Of a stretch of 64,000 bases of DNA, positions 1 through 9,665 are shown in pieces; position 1 is the stretch's first letter, and each line of letters starts with the position of its first letter. The stretch lies in assembly GCF_905220565.1 (NCBI RefSeq), contig NC_059399.1, forward strand, positions 10,075,501 through 10,139,500, read 5' to 3'. This stretch comes from Melitaea cinxia. Lineage: Eukaryota; Arthropoda; Insecta; Lepidoptera; Nymphalidae. The notes below the pieces were generated by a model, which did no database searches, had not been told where the DNA came from, and saw nothing but the letters and a program-made list of their open reading frames with translations. The translations under genes and the position numbers were made by a program.

Positions 1-1779
1 CCTTAAATAAGTAATTAAAAATTGTTTTCGTACACTTGTTTCGGTTCGGTATACTGAGTTTTATATCTATTATCTACTCCGCTTGCATAGCAACTTAGTA
101 CCAACGTAATTAATGTGACCCTAACGAACGATACAATCAAAATGCAATCGATATAAATACGATAAAATCAAAAGCTTATAGATTTATCAAAAAGATTTGT
201 TACAGAAGTATAAATGAAAATTAAATCTAGAATCAAAACTCAGTTTGTGAAGATCTCGTGATGGTGTGCCAGTAAGTTAAAATATTTATTATTTTGTGAG
301 CGCATTGCTCAATTTTTTCATTTGTATAACACTTAAGTGTATGTATTTAATATTTAATACTTTAATTGCAAGTCTATTGTTTATTCATCTCTTAATATTA
401 TAAAGGTGAATGTAAGTTTGTTTGTTAGGCTTTTACGCGAAAACTACTAATCTGATCATCATGAAACTTTGTGCACTGTAGTTTGGACATACTTTTTACT
501 AAAAAAAAATCTATGCGTAAGAAGCCACGAGTAAAAGCTAGTATAAAATATATGTAAAAATAGATATATATGAATATGTATTTTATTTTGTAATTTCGCT
601 GGAACGCGAAAAACCTAAATGAAACACTCATTTATGTTTTTTCACGACAACAACCTAGATTTTTTTGTACGGATATTATGTAGGTACTAGCTATTCCCAC
701 GACTTCGTCCGCGTGGAATAGTGACTTTGGACAGCATTTTTTAGATATATCTTTTGATTTATTTTCGATTATTAACATCGTCATTTGGATATTTACATAT
801 TCAACGTGATTCTTTAATTTGGCATAACTTTTTTATTTATAAACCGATAGACATGAAACAAACACTCAATGTTAAGTGAAGCTTACCACAATATATTAGT
901 GAAAACCGCATCTTAATTGGAATATGAGATTAACGTGCACAAACATATTACATTTACAATTTTATTATATGAACTAGCTGTGCCCGCGACTTCGTCCACG
1001 TGGAATTTGAAAAAATAATTATTAATAAGTTCGCAGTTATAAAATAATAAATCTAAAATAAAATTAACCTAAACTATTCCTTATTACATCAGCTATCTAC
1101 CAGTGAAAGTCCCGTCAAAATCGGTCCAGCCGTTTCAGAGATTAGACGGATCAAACCGACAGACAGACAGACCAAAATTGTAAAATATGTTATTTTGGTG
1201 TATGTACCTTTTTACTACATCCATATGCATTTAGTAAAAACCGGTTATTTTAATATTACAAACAGACACTCCAATTTTATTTATTTTTATAGATTAATAT
1301 TTAAAATTTGTAATAGGTATAACGTATGCTTATTTATCTGCAACAAATTAAGTTAGTGCAAATCTGATATTTAAATAATTGTATTTGCTCGCAAACGAAA
1401 AATAACCGACTTCAATTACATCGACAAGTAATTACAACCTGGGTAGACGAAAAAAATAAGTTTAATCGTAACTTATTTGTAGGATAACCTTTCACAACCT
1501 TTCTCATTATCTTAATAATAAAGAGGAGTGAGTGTTAATTTAAATAAAATACATTTTTGATGTAAAATAAGTATGTAATATGTTTTGTTGTGATGTAAAA
1601 TTAGAAAACAGTTTTCATTTTTACGATAAAATTTATATTAATAATTCTTATAATTACCGCAAATGTTAGCTATCTAAATTTCAAGTTACACTCGCTTTAC
1701 TGTAAAAAATGTCTGCTTGAGAGCTACCATTAGGAAATTTGGTAGATATATACTTTAATACGAAACTTTTTGCAGCGCG
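1..1779. other. AT-rich upstream flank of the GH16 gene, repeat debris
   Basis: No gene is recognised here. Two fragments of an interspersed repeat that opens with a CCGCGACTTCGTCC-like motif lie at about 687-900 and 973-1300, and a fragment of the CGACTTC repeat described elsewhere in the window lies at about 1380-1470. An acceptor-like TTTTTGCAG ends at 1775, four bases before the GH16 start codon, so the 5' untranslated exon of that gene probably lies in this stretch or further left. I could not identify it. Confidence 0.5.
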
Positions 1780-4700
1780 ATGTGGTCGTCGTTCTTAGGG
1801 GTAGTGGTATTATCGTCAGTGGTCAGCGCGTGTACGCCTAGTTTGACCACGGTGAGCGGTACACACGCTCCGATCACTGTATGCTCTGGAGCCCTAATTT
1901 TCGCTGATGACTTCGAAGAATTCGATCTCGAAAAATGGCAACATGAAAACACTTTGGCTGGTGGTGGTGTAAGTTTATTTTGTATATATTTTTCATTTAT
2001 AATTTTTATATATCTTACAAAATATTTTGGTCAATTAATTATTGAGTATATTTATTAATCACATTTTTAATGAAAATATTTATTCTCAAGTATGATATGT
2101 AACTTTTATTAAATAATACGTAACTACGAGTACCTTATGTGATAAATACAATAATACTTTTAAACTAAATTTATGTTAACGTAAATTTTCCATCATGAAA
2201 ATAAACTAAGTATAATATAGTCTTTGAAAATATTAATAATAATAATGATGTATTCATTATTATTATTAACCTGTTTTTTGCAGAATTGGGAATTTCAATA
2301 CTACAACAACAATAGAACAAACTCATTCACACATAGCGGAAGGTTATTTATTCGACCATCATTGACGTCAGATCAGTTTGGGGAGTATTTTCTTGCAAAT
2401 GGTCACCTCAACATTGAAGGTGGAGCTCCTGCCGACCGGTGAGACACTTTTTTGGTAACCTTTCTTACTCCTAAATTTAAGTCACATACAAATAAAAATA
2501 CGACAATTCAATAAACCCTTTCATTGGACTATTAGAAAGAATAGTTATGTAATAGTATACTTTTTTTATCGAGCGATTTTATAAAATTAAAAGTTTATGA
2601 CAATAAAAATACTGTTAAACAATATTTTTCAATTCATTGATTTCAAAACAGTAGAGGCGTCATGAACTCATTTATCGATGTAATTATACCTACATATTTC
2701 AATGTAGGTACATTTATTTATTGGCATATCGTCACGCACCACGCCACGTTCTGAGTAAGTAGGTAATGTACCTAACATTGGCGATAAATCTGTTAATATG
2801 GAAATGACGCAAGACTTACCTACAGTTTTTTTTTTTATTTCCATCTCAAGTTTAATACTAATGAATATGTAATTATTTTCAAGGTGCACTAATCCTCTAT
2901 GGTATGGATGCGAGCGTACCGGTTCGCATTCAAATATCCTAAACCCAATCAAAAGCGCCCGTATCCGCACGGTAAACTCGTTCAGTTTTCGCTATGGTAG
3001 AGTTGAGGTCCGCGCCAAGATGCCCGCCGGTGACTGGTTGTGGCCAGGTAACTTCAACTTGATATTAATATTATATTAATACCATTTACATCCTACAGGT
3101 GATTCAAGAACCGTTATTTGATCGTTCGTTGAGATTTTAGATATCACATAATTTATCTAAATATGTGCACAGATAAAAATGAAACAATATGCATAAGATG
3201 TCTGACAATTTAATTCAGAATTTATTGCTAAGAATGGCCAATTTACCAAACGAAGATGTAAAAATCGCCACTAAGCAAAGTAAACACTCAAGCTTTAACA
3301 GAATACCTGTATTTATCAAATTTTCATATTTTTTTCTGCATATGTATAAAAAAATAAAATACTTTCTAGGGTTCCGTATTCAAAGGGTAAAAACAGGGCC
3401 CAAACTAAGACCGCTGTCTGTCCGTCCGTCCGTCTGTCTGTCCCCAAGCTGTAACCTCAAGAACCGTGATAGCTAGACAGTCGAAATTTTCACAAACTAT
3501 GTATTTCTGTTACTGCTATAACAACAAATACTAAAAACAAAATAAAATTAAAAATTAAGGGGGGCTGCCATTTAACAAACGCCATTTTTTGCCTATTTTT
3601 GCTCGATATCAATAAATGGTAACAGGCAGGCACTTAAAAAATTCACAAAATACTTACTTGTATATTTATTTTAATAATAAATAATTTAACTATAATAAAA
3701 AATATATTTAGGGGGGGCTCTCATACATCAAGTGACTTTTTGGCCACTTTTTACTCGATACTAAAACCATCACTAGGTAAATGCTTGAAATATTCACAAA
3801 ATATTTAGTTTTATTTAACAATTAAATATTTAACAGACCATTTGTTTATATTTAGTTTAAACAATGGTACGGAACCCTTCGTGCGCAAGTACGACTCTTG
3901 GCCGATTTTTTTATACTCTTAAGCCACATAAAACAAATTGAGAACATGTATATTATCCTGAACGTAAACTATCATTAAAAGCTATAAAAATATCAAGCAC
4001 GTTAAATAAATCAAACTAATGATTATTTTACAGCGATTTGGCTTATGCCCGCTTACAATACATACGGCAGTTGGCCAGCGTCTGGAGAGATCGACCTCGT
4101 GGAGTCGCGCGGGAACCGCAACTTGCTCAACAACGGCGTCCACATCGGGACACAGGAGGCGGGATCTACATTACACTACGGGCCCTATCCCGAACTAAAC
4201 GGTTGGGAGCGAGCCCACTGGGTTAGAAGGAAATCTAGTGGTTACGATCGAGAGTTCCATCGCTATCAACTAGAATGGACTCCAGGTATCTTAATAATAC
4301 CAGTAGCTATAGCAGGGAAAGACTATAATGTGTTTCCAAATCTTACATACACAGATATTTATGATTCTAAGGGTTTTAAATCTTGAAAACTTTTCTGCAG
4401 ACTTTTTAAGATTCAGCATCGACGATGTGGAACTTGGTCGAGTAGCACCTGGTAACGGAGGCTTTTGGCAATACGGCGGTTTTAATAGCAACCCTAACAT
4501 CGAAAACCCATGGCGATATGGATCTAAAATGGCACCTTTCGACCAAAAGGTAAGACATAAGTACATATACATACAAGTCCAATCGCCTATCAGTTTTCGA
4601 TATTGTATATATCGATCCAATTTAAAGATATTAAACATCGACATGTTATTGTATAAGTAAACGTGCTAATGTTATAGCAAGCACACATAGTTCCAAATCT

Positions 4701-7129
4701 AGTATTATTTTTTTTCGAAATTGAGGTCATTTTAGGGTTCCGTACACAAAGGGTAAAAACTGGACCCTATTACTGAGACTTCGCTGTCTGTCCGTCCGTC
4801 TGTCTGTCACCAGGCTGTATCGCAAGAACCGCGATAGCTAGACAGTTGAAATGTTCACAAATCATGTATTTCTGTTGCCGCTATAATAAGAATAAATATT
4901 TAAGGGAGCCTCCCATACAAGAAAAGCGATTTTTTGCCCTTTTTGCTCAATATCAATAAAGGCAACAGGTAGGCACTTGAAATATTCACAAAATACTCAG
5001 TTGTATTTTTAATTTAATAATAAATAATTAAATTACAATAAAATAAATATTTATTTGGGAACCCCCCCATACAAAAAATGCCATTTTGGCCTATTTTTGC
5101 TCGACATCAATAAATGGTAATCGGTAGGCACTTGAAAAATATACACAAAATACGTAATTGTATATTTACTTTAATCATAAGTAAAAAAATTAAAATAAAA
5201 AATATTTAGACAAAAAAATTGTCTTAATATTTTATCTAGTCAGTGGCATGGAACCCTTTGTGCGCAAGTCCGATTCGCACTTGGCCAGTTTTATAAACTA
5301 ATCGTTTACATTGTCCCACAACGTCACCTTCGGCAACATTTGAAAAAATCGTTTGGGTGTGTGTGTGGCTATGTTTAAAATGACAAAAAATTATAAACTA
5401 TATTTATACGAGTAGGTAGGTATTTACATTATATTAAAATTGGTTTTTAAAAACTACATTTATCCAATTCTCAATAAAGTATCTGAAAAATATTGTTCAA
5501 AAAATTTAAATTTGGAGATTTAATAGTATTAGTCGAAAAGCGAATTAAGTCGTCTTCAAACTCATAATAATTATCGAAATTCTATAAATAAATAACGATT
5601 AGATAAGACATAGAATAACAATTAAGTAGTGTATTTTTTCAACGTTACGACAATAATTAACTATTAACACAGTAAAATAAAATTCACCTACAAAAACACT
5701 TTGTAGTGTTGATTGTACAAAATAAATTATTTTTTCAGTTTTACTTAATCATCAACTTAGCCGTGGGTGGTACTAATGGTTTCTTCCCCGACGGAATATA
5801 CAATCCCACCCCCAAACCATGGTCGAACAATTCACCAAGAGTAAGTTACTTTTACGTAATTTGAACCTACCGCTGTATAAGAAAATATGTGTGTATGATT
5901 CTTTTGAACATTAAAACATAATAGTATGTGGCGAACTACGATACACTCTTAGTTTCGCCACACGGGAAGATCGAGAGAAGACAATGAGCGCAGCGCTCCG
6001 AGTCCAATTCTGCGGGCAATGGTTGTATGACGACAACTAAAGTGGGCGGAGCCAGGAAGCGCCCAACGGCCGCCGTAGTAACGAGCGAACCGAACCCAAA
6101 GAACCTGTGTCGAACGCAACACGTCCGATTGTAACGATCTGCATAATTGAATAAATAAATTATTGAAGTAAAACTTCTTTTACGCACACTTGACTTAGGG
6201 AGTAAGCTGGTGAATACGTTACTAGCCTTACGAAAAGTGTGATCGGGCGAAACGAACGGAAGTTGAGAGGAAGATATAAATTAGTGAGAGAGAGAGAGAG
6301 AAATAGAGAAAGAGAGTTACGTTTCGTATATTACTGCAGCGGCAACTAAAGAAGTTTTACATCAATCGTGTGTGGTCTAAGGCAAACTCGTTTTTTTATA
6401 AGCTAATAAGTATCACTGATAACGTACAAAGGATGAATTTAAGGCTATAATAAAAATATCCTCTCTTAGGAGCATTGTCTTGTACATAAATAAAAATGTT
6501 GTCGGATTCTTGTACCAATATATTTTTCAATCTTCGGATAATTTTAATATCACGATTTAGGATACGTCAGTTCTTAGTTTGTATGGTGCTAGATAGATGT
6601 CGCTACATATCTAATAAATGTTAAATAAATATGATATTTTATATGACGCTGTGTGGCTACGGTAGTAAACAATATAGCCACCCCCTCTCTTCCCGGATAA
6701 CACAGTTCCACTACCACCTTGGAACTTAAAAAACCGATGGCGGGATAACAATCCAACTGCTGGCTTTAAAATACACAGGCCAAAGACCTGTCTTCGATGC
6801 GACAAAGGCAGTCCTGTGGTCACCAACTCGCCTGCCCAGCGTGGTGACTATGGGCAAAACACATGAGTTCACGTCATTTTTGGCGTGAGCTTGTGGAGGC
6901 CTATGTCCAGCAGTGGACTGTGATAGGACGAAATAATGATGATGATGATGATATATAAAAATATTTAATTATTTATTTATTCTTAATTTAAATGTATACA
7001 ATCTGCTAACAGGCCGCTACTGATTTCTGGAACGGGCGATCAGGCTGGCTCCCTACCTGGAACCTGAACCAAAACGACGGGCAAGACGCGTCTCTTCAAG
7101 TCGACTATGTACGAGTGTGGGCTTTGTAA
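1780..7129 (+). CDS. Secreted GH16 beta-1,3-glucanase (laminarinase type), 7 coding exons
   Basis: Predicted to hydrolyse beta-1,3-glucans outside the cell, in gut lumen or haemolymph. Exons 1780-1968, 2284-2438, 2884-3047, 4034-4285, 4401-4549, 5739-5840 and 7013-7129 join in frame with GT/AG borders and give 375 aa. Residues 1-17 form a hydrophobic signal peptide ending VVSA. The rest is one GH16 domain with WPAIWLMP around 168-175 and GEIDLVES, giving the catalytic set E188, D190, E193. There is no extra N-terminal glucan-binding (CBM39) module, so it resembles insect digestive beta-1,3-glucanases rather than beta-GRP/GNBP recognition proteins, which usually lose the catalytic glutamates. 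The start is the first ATG after an acceptor-like site, so a 5' untranslated exon is expected. Introns 3 and 5 carry two same-strand copies of one repeat and intron 6 an RTE-derived retroposon. Very sure of the family; the active-enzyme role is inferred from the retained residues. Confidence 0.93.
3367..3910 (+). repeat. Interspersed repeat, GGGTTCCGTA family, copy 1
   Basis: Opens with AGGGTTCCGTA and closes with GTGCGCAAGTACGACTC then TTGGCCGATTTTT. It holds a run of TCCGTCCGTCTGTC. It lies in intron 3 of the GH16 gene. A second copy in the same orientation is at 4733-5290. Structure and sequence recall a very common lepidopteran repeat, but I cannot assign a class. Confidence 0.75.
4733..5290 (+). 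repeat. Interspersed repeat, GGGTTCCGTA family, copy 2
   Basis: Starts AGGGTTCCGTACACAAAGGG and ends TTGGCCAGTTTT; collinear with the copy at 3367-3910, same strand, in intron 5 of the GH16 gene. Confidence 0.75.
5930..6410. repeat. Unclassified moderately GC-rich block in GH16 intron 6
   Basis: A GC-richer block with a (GA)n run at about 6289-6302. The part at about 6240-6395 matches 34237-34350 in a TFIIE alpha intron (shared GCGAACGGAAGTTGAGA-type start, the (GA)n run, and a GTGTG..CTAA.GCA end). The block 5930-6190 contains an AATAAATAAA followed by a T-rich stretch and could be a solo LTR-like fragment, but I see no clear terminal dinucleotides or flanking duplication. Confidence 0.4.
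6648..6952 (+). mobile_element. Short RTE-derived retroposon (5' leader + 3' tail)
   Basis: Begins GCTGTGTGGCTACGG, passes through a leader shared with the RTE LINE at 61771, reaches ACACATGAGTTCACG, then jumps to an RTE-type 3' end (CCAGCAGTGGACTGTGATAGG) and a GATGATGATG tail. It has no coding capacity. It lies in GH16 intron 6. Six other copies are in the window. Confidence 0.8.
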
Positions 7130-7198
7130 AAAGATAATAACAATATAAAAAAGAACTACATACAAAATCTATTATATGTTATATATTATATTTTTAGT

Positions 7199-7204
7199 AA
7201 TAAA
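7199..7204 (+). terminator. AATAAA poly(A) signal of the GH16 gene
   Basis: Canonical AATAAA 70 bases after the TAA stop at 7127-7129, on the coding strand. Confidence 0.7.
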
Positions 7205-8179
7205 ACATTTTAATATTTATGTTCTTTATTAGTAAACCATAATTATTTTTACATAAAAGGTATGTGGAAGCCACTTTCTGAACAATTTGTTTTGATTTGT
7301 AAAAGAGTAACTAACAAAGATATAAAGTGGAATATTTTTATGAATTATATTAAATAATAAAAAAAAAAACAGTTTTAAGATACTCTTACAATCTCCCGAT
7401 AAACTAGTAATGAAACTTAAATAAACTTAACCAATAGCTTTAATTTTTGGTAGAAAAATAATATGAAAAACTAATGGATATGTCAGATTACAGTAACTCT
7501 TCACTGATACAACTCTACAATATATATGTGTTACTATTATCTGTAATTTTTACAGCTTAACCTGTTTACTTACTGTATATATTAAATTTAATACATCTTT
7601 TAGTTACAAGGCATTTTATTAATCCTAATATGCCGCTATCGATGTTTATCTGAAACAAGGTTGTTTTTTTAATTATATTACTATTAAAGTTGAGATGCTA
7701 GTTATCTGAATTGGCCGATAAACTTAAGAGGAAAGTTATACCTGAGAGACTTTTTGAAAATAGGTATTCGAAAAAAATGTTCCTGTCTCGCTGTATGCTA
7801 CCGCCGCGCCCCAAGACAAGAAAGGGACAACTGCAGCTCAGACATTTCGTAGTCGACTATTTTCTCCCCAATACATGCCAATTTTGTTAATTTTTTTTTT
7901 TTATGTAACTAAAAATACCTTCAGCTATTAGCTTCAGTCCCTATGTTCTCAGATTTTTGTAAATATGCGTAATTTCTCTTTAATGGGTCTAATGGGGAAT
8001 TGGGTTTAATGGGGAAGGTCTGAAAATGTATAAAAAAATTAGGTAATATTTCTAGAATTAAATTAGGTAATATTATCCAGGGAGAAAACAGTCGACTACG
8101 TTTGTATGGAGAAAAAGCCTACCGGCTTCCTTTCCTCTTAATCGTCATTGCGATGATAGGAATTTATTCGCGGACCTGC
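7205..8179. other. Intergenic stretch, GH16 to RABL3, no gene seen
   Basis: AT-rich, with no recognisable coding sequence. Two inverted-repeat pairs are present: CGTAGTCGACTATTTTCTCC at 7848 with its complement ending near 8101, and outside them TTAAGAGGAAAG near 7725 with TTTCCTCTTAA near 8130. These could be the ends of a small decayed transposon. Confidence 0.4.
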
Positions 8180-8353
8180 AAATGCTTGTGTTATAGGTAA
8201 CAGCCGTCTGATATAGCTGTTTTTTTTCGATAAACATACTTATAAATAATACATAAATAAATATATATATTACACCCAGACTCGGAGTGGGAATCGAACC
8301 CACCCCCGAAGCAGAAAGCAGGGTCACTACAGACTGCGCCAACAGGCAAGTCA
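8180..8353 (-). mobile_element. tRNA-derived SINE, type 2
   Basis: Read on the minus strand it starts with a tRNA-like head: TTGGCGCAGTCTGTAGTGACC (A-box-like) then GGGTTCGATTCCC (B box). A body ends near TAACACAAGCATT. The same element is at 44538-44717. The head is not a tRNA gene because no acceptor stem closes. Confidence 0.75.
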
Positions 8354-8670
8354 AATTAATAGGCTAATAGCATGCGTTACTTTATCTCTTCATATCATAT
8401 TGAAAAGTCATCGAATATATAAAATATAAAATATAAATTGAGAAAAAGTCGTCAATTAAATGTTATAAATTGTTGATAGCTCCGCTACTCTAAAAATGTA
8501 TTTGCAACTATCTTTAATAATCGATTCCTTTCAATTTCTAAATACATTACGATAGATATCCAGTAAACTCACCGTTAGGCAAATAACTAGTTTATAAAAG
8601 AGATTATTTAATCTACACACTTAAATCACAGAATCCGCCATTCGCTCTCGTCTCAGAATTTTTTTCGTAA

Positions 8671-9665
8671 TCAGCGCCGCGGGCCGCCGCTTGTTGTATA
8701 TATGACATGTGTGTGGACACAGCACATACCCGGGGGTGCGCCGTCAGTCCATGCGGTAGAAGCGCGGGCTGAGGTAGGCGTGCGCGTGCGCGTGCGAGCG
8801 CGCGGACACGGGCGTGGACAGCACGTGCGACATCAGCGCCGCGGGCCGCCGCTTGTTGTATATATGACATGTGTGTGGACACAGCACATACCCGGGGGTG
8901 CGCCGTCAGTCCATGCGGTAGAAGCGCGGGCTGAGGTAGGCGTGCGCGTGCGCGTGCGAGCGCGCGGACACGGGCGTGGACAGCACGTGCGACATCAGCG
9001 CCGCGGGCCGCCGCTTGTTGTATATATGACATGTGTGTGGACACAGCACATACCCGGGGGTGCGCCGTCAGTCCATGCGGTAGAAGCGCGGGCTGAGGTA
9101 GGCGTGCGCGTGCGCGTGCGAGCGCGCGGACACGGGCGTGGACAGCACGTGCGACATCAGCGCCGCGGGCCGCCGCTTGTTGTATATATGACATGTGTGT
9201 GGACACAGCACATACCCGGGGGTGCGCCGTCAGTCCATGCGGTAGAAGCGCGGGCTGGGGTAGGCGTGCGCGTGCGCGTGCGAGCGCGCGGACACGGGCG
9301 TGGACAGCACGTGCGACATCAGCGCCGCGGGCCGCCGCTTGTTGTATATATGACATGTGTGTGGACACAGCACATACCCGGGGGTGCGCCGTCAGTCCAT
9401 GCGGTAGAAGCGCGGGCTGGGGTAGGCGTGCGCGTGCGCGTGCGAGCGCGCGGACACGGGCGTGGACAGCACGTGCGACATCAGCGCCGCGGGCCGCCGC
9501 TTGTTGTATATATGACATGTGTGTGGACACAGCACATACCCGGGGGTGCGCCGTCAGTCCATGCGGTAGAAGCGCGGGCTGAGGTAGGCGTGCGCGTGCG
9601 CGTGCGAGCGCGCGGACACGGGCGTGGACAGCACGTGCGACATCAGCGCCGCGGGCCGCCGCTTG
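8671..9665 (-). repeat. 162-bp tandem array grown from the last RABL3 exon
   Basis: Six full units start at 8671, 8833, 8995, 9157, 9319 and 9481, with a 22-bp partial unit from 9643. Period is exactly 162 bp. Copies are nearly identical; copies 4 and 5 share one substitution (GGGG for GAGG), which would change a Leu codon to Pro in the RABL3 frame. On the minus strand each unit holds the last 37 sense codons or so of RABL3, its TGA stop and about 50 bases of 3' UTR. The right-most unit overlaps the real terminal exon (9709-9554); the others lie downstream of the stop. Unit junctions fall in ACAAGCGGCGGCC, a short sequence present both in the exon and in the 3' UTR boundary. Confidence 0.95.

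Noticed and set aside
2668..2970. 100-codon minus-strand frame over GH16 exon 3
   Set aside because: Shadow of the coding exon; no motif, and it would overlap an exon whose splice sites and frame fit the GH16 protein.
5936..6187. 83-codon minus-strand frame in GH16 intron 6
   Set aside because: No recognisable domain; the block looks like a repeat, and no splice or transcription signal supports a gene.
8671..9665. CRISPR-like regular repeat
   Set aside because: Units are contiguous without unique spacers, 162 bp long, in a eukaryotic gene.
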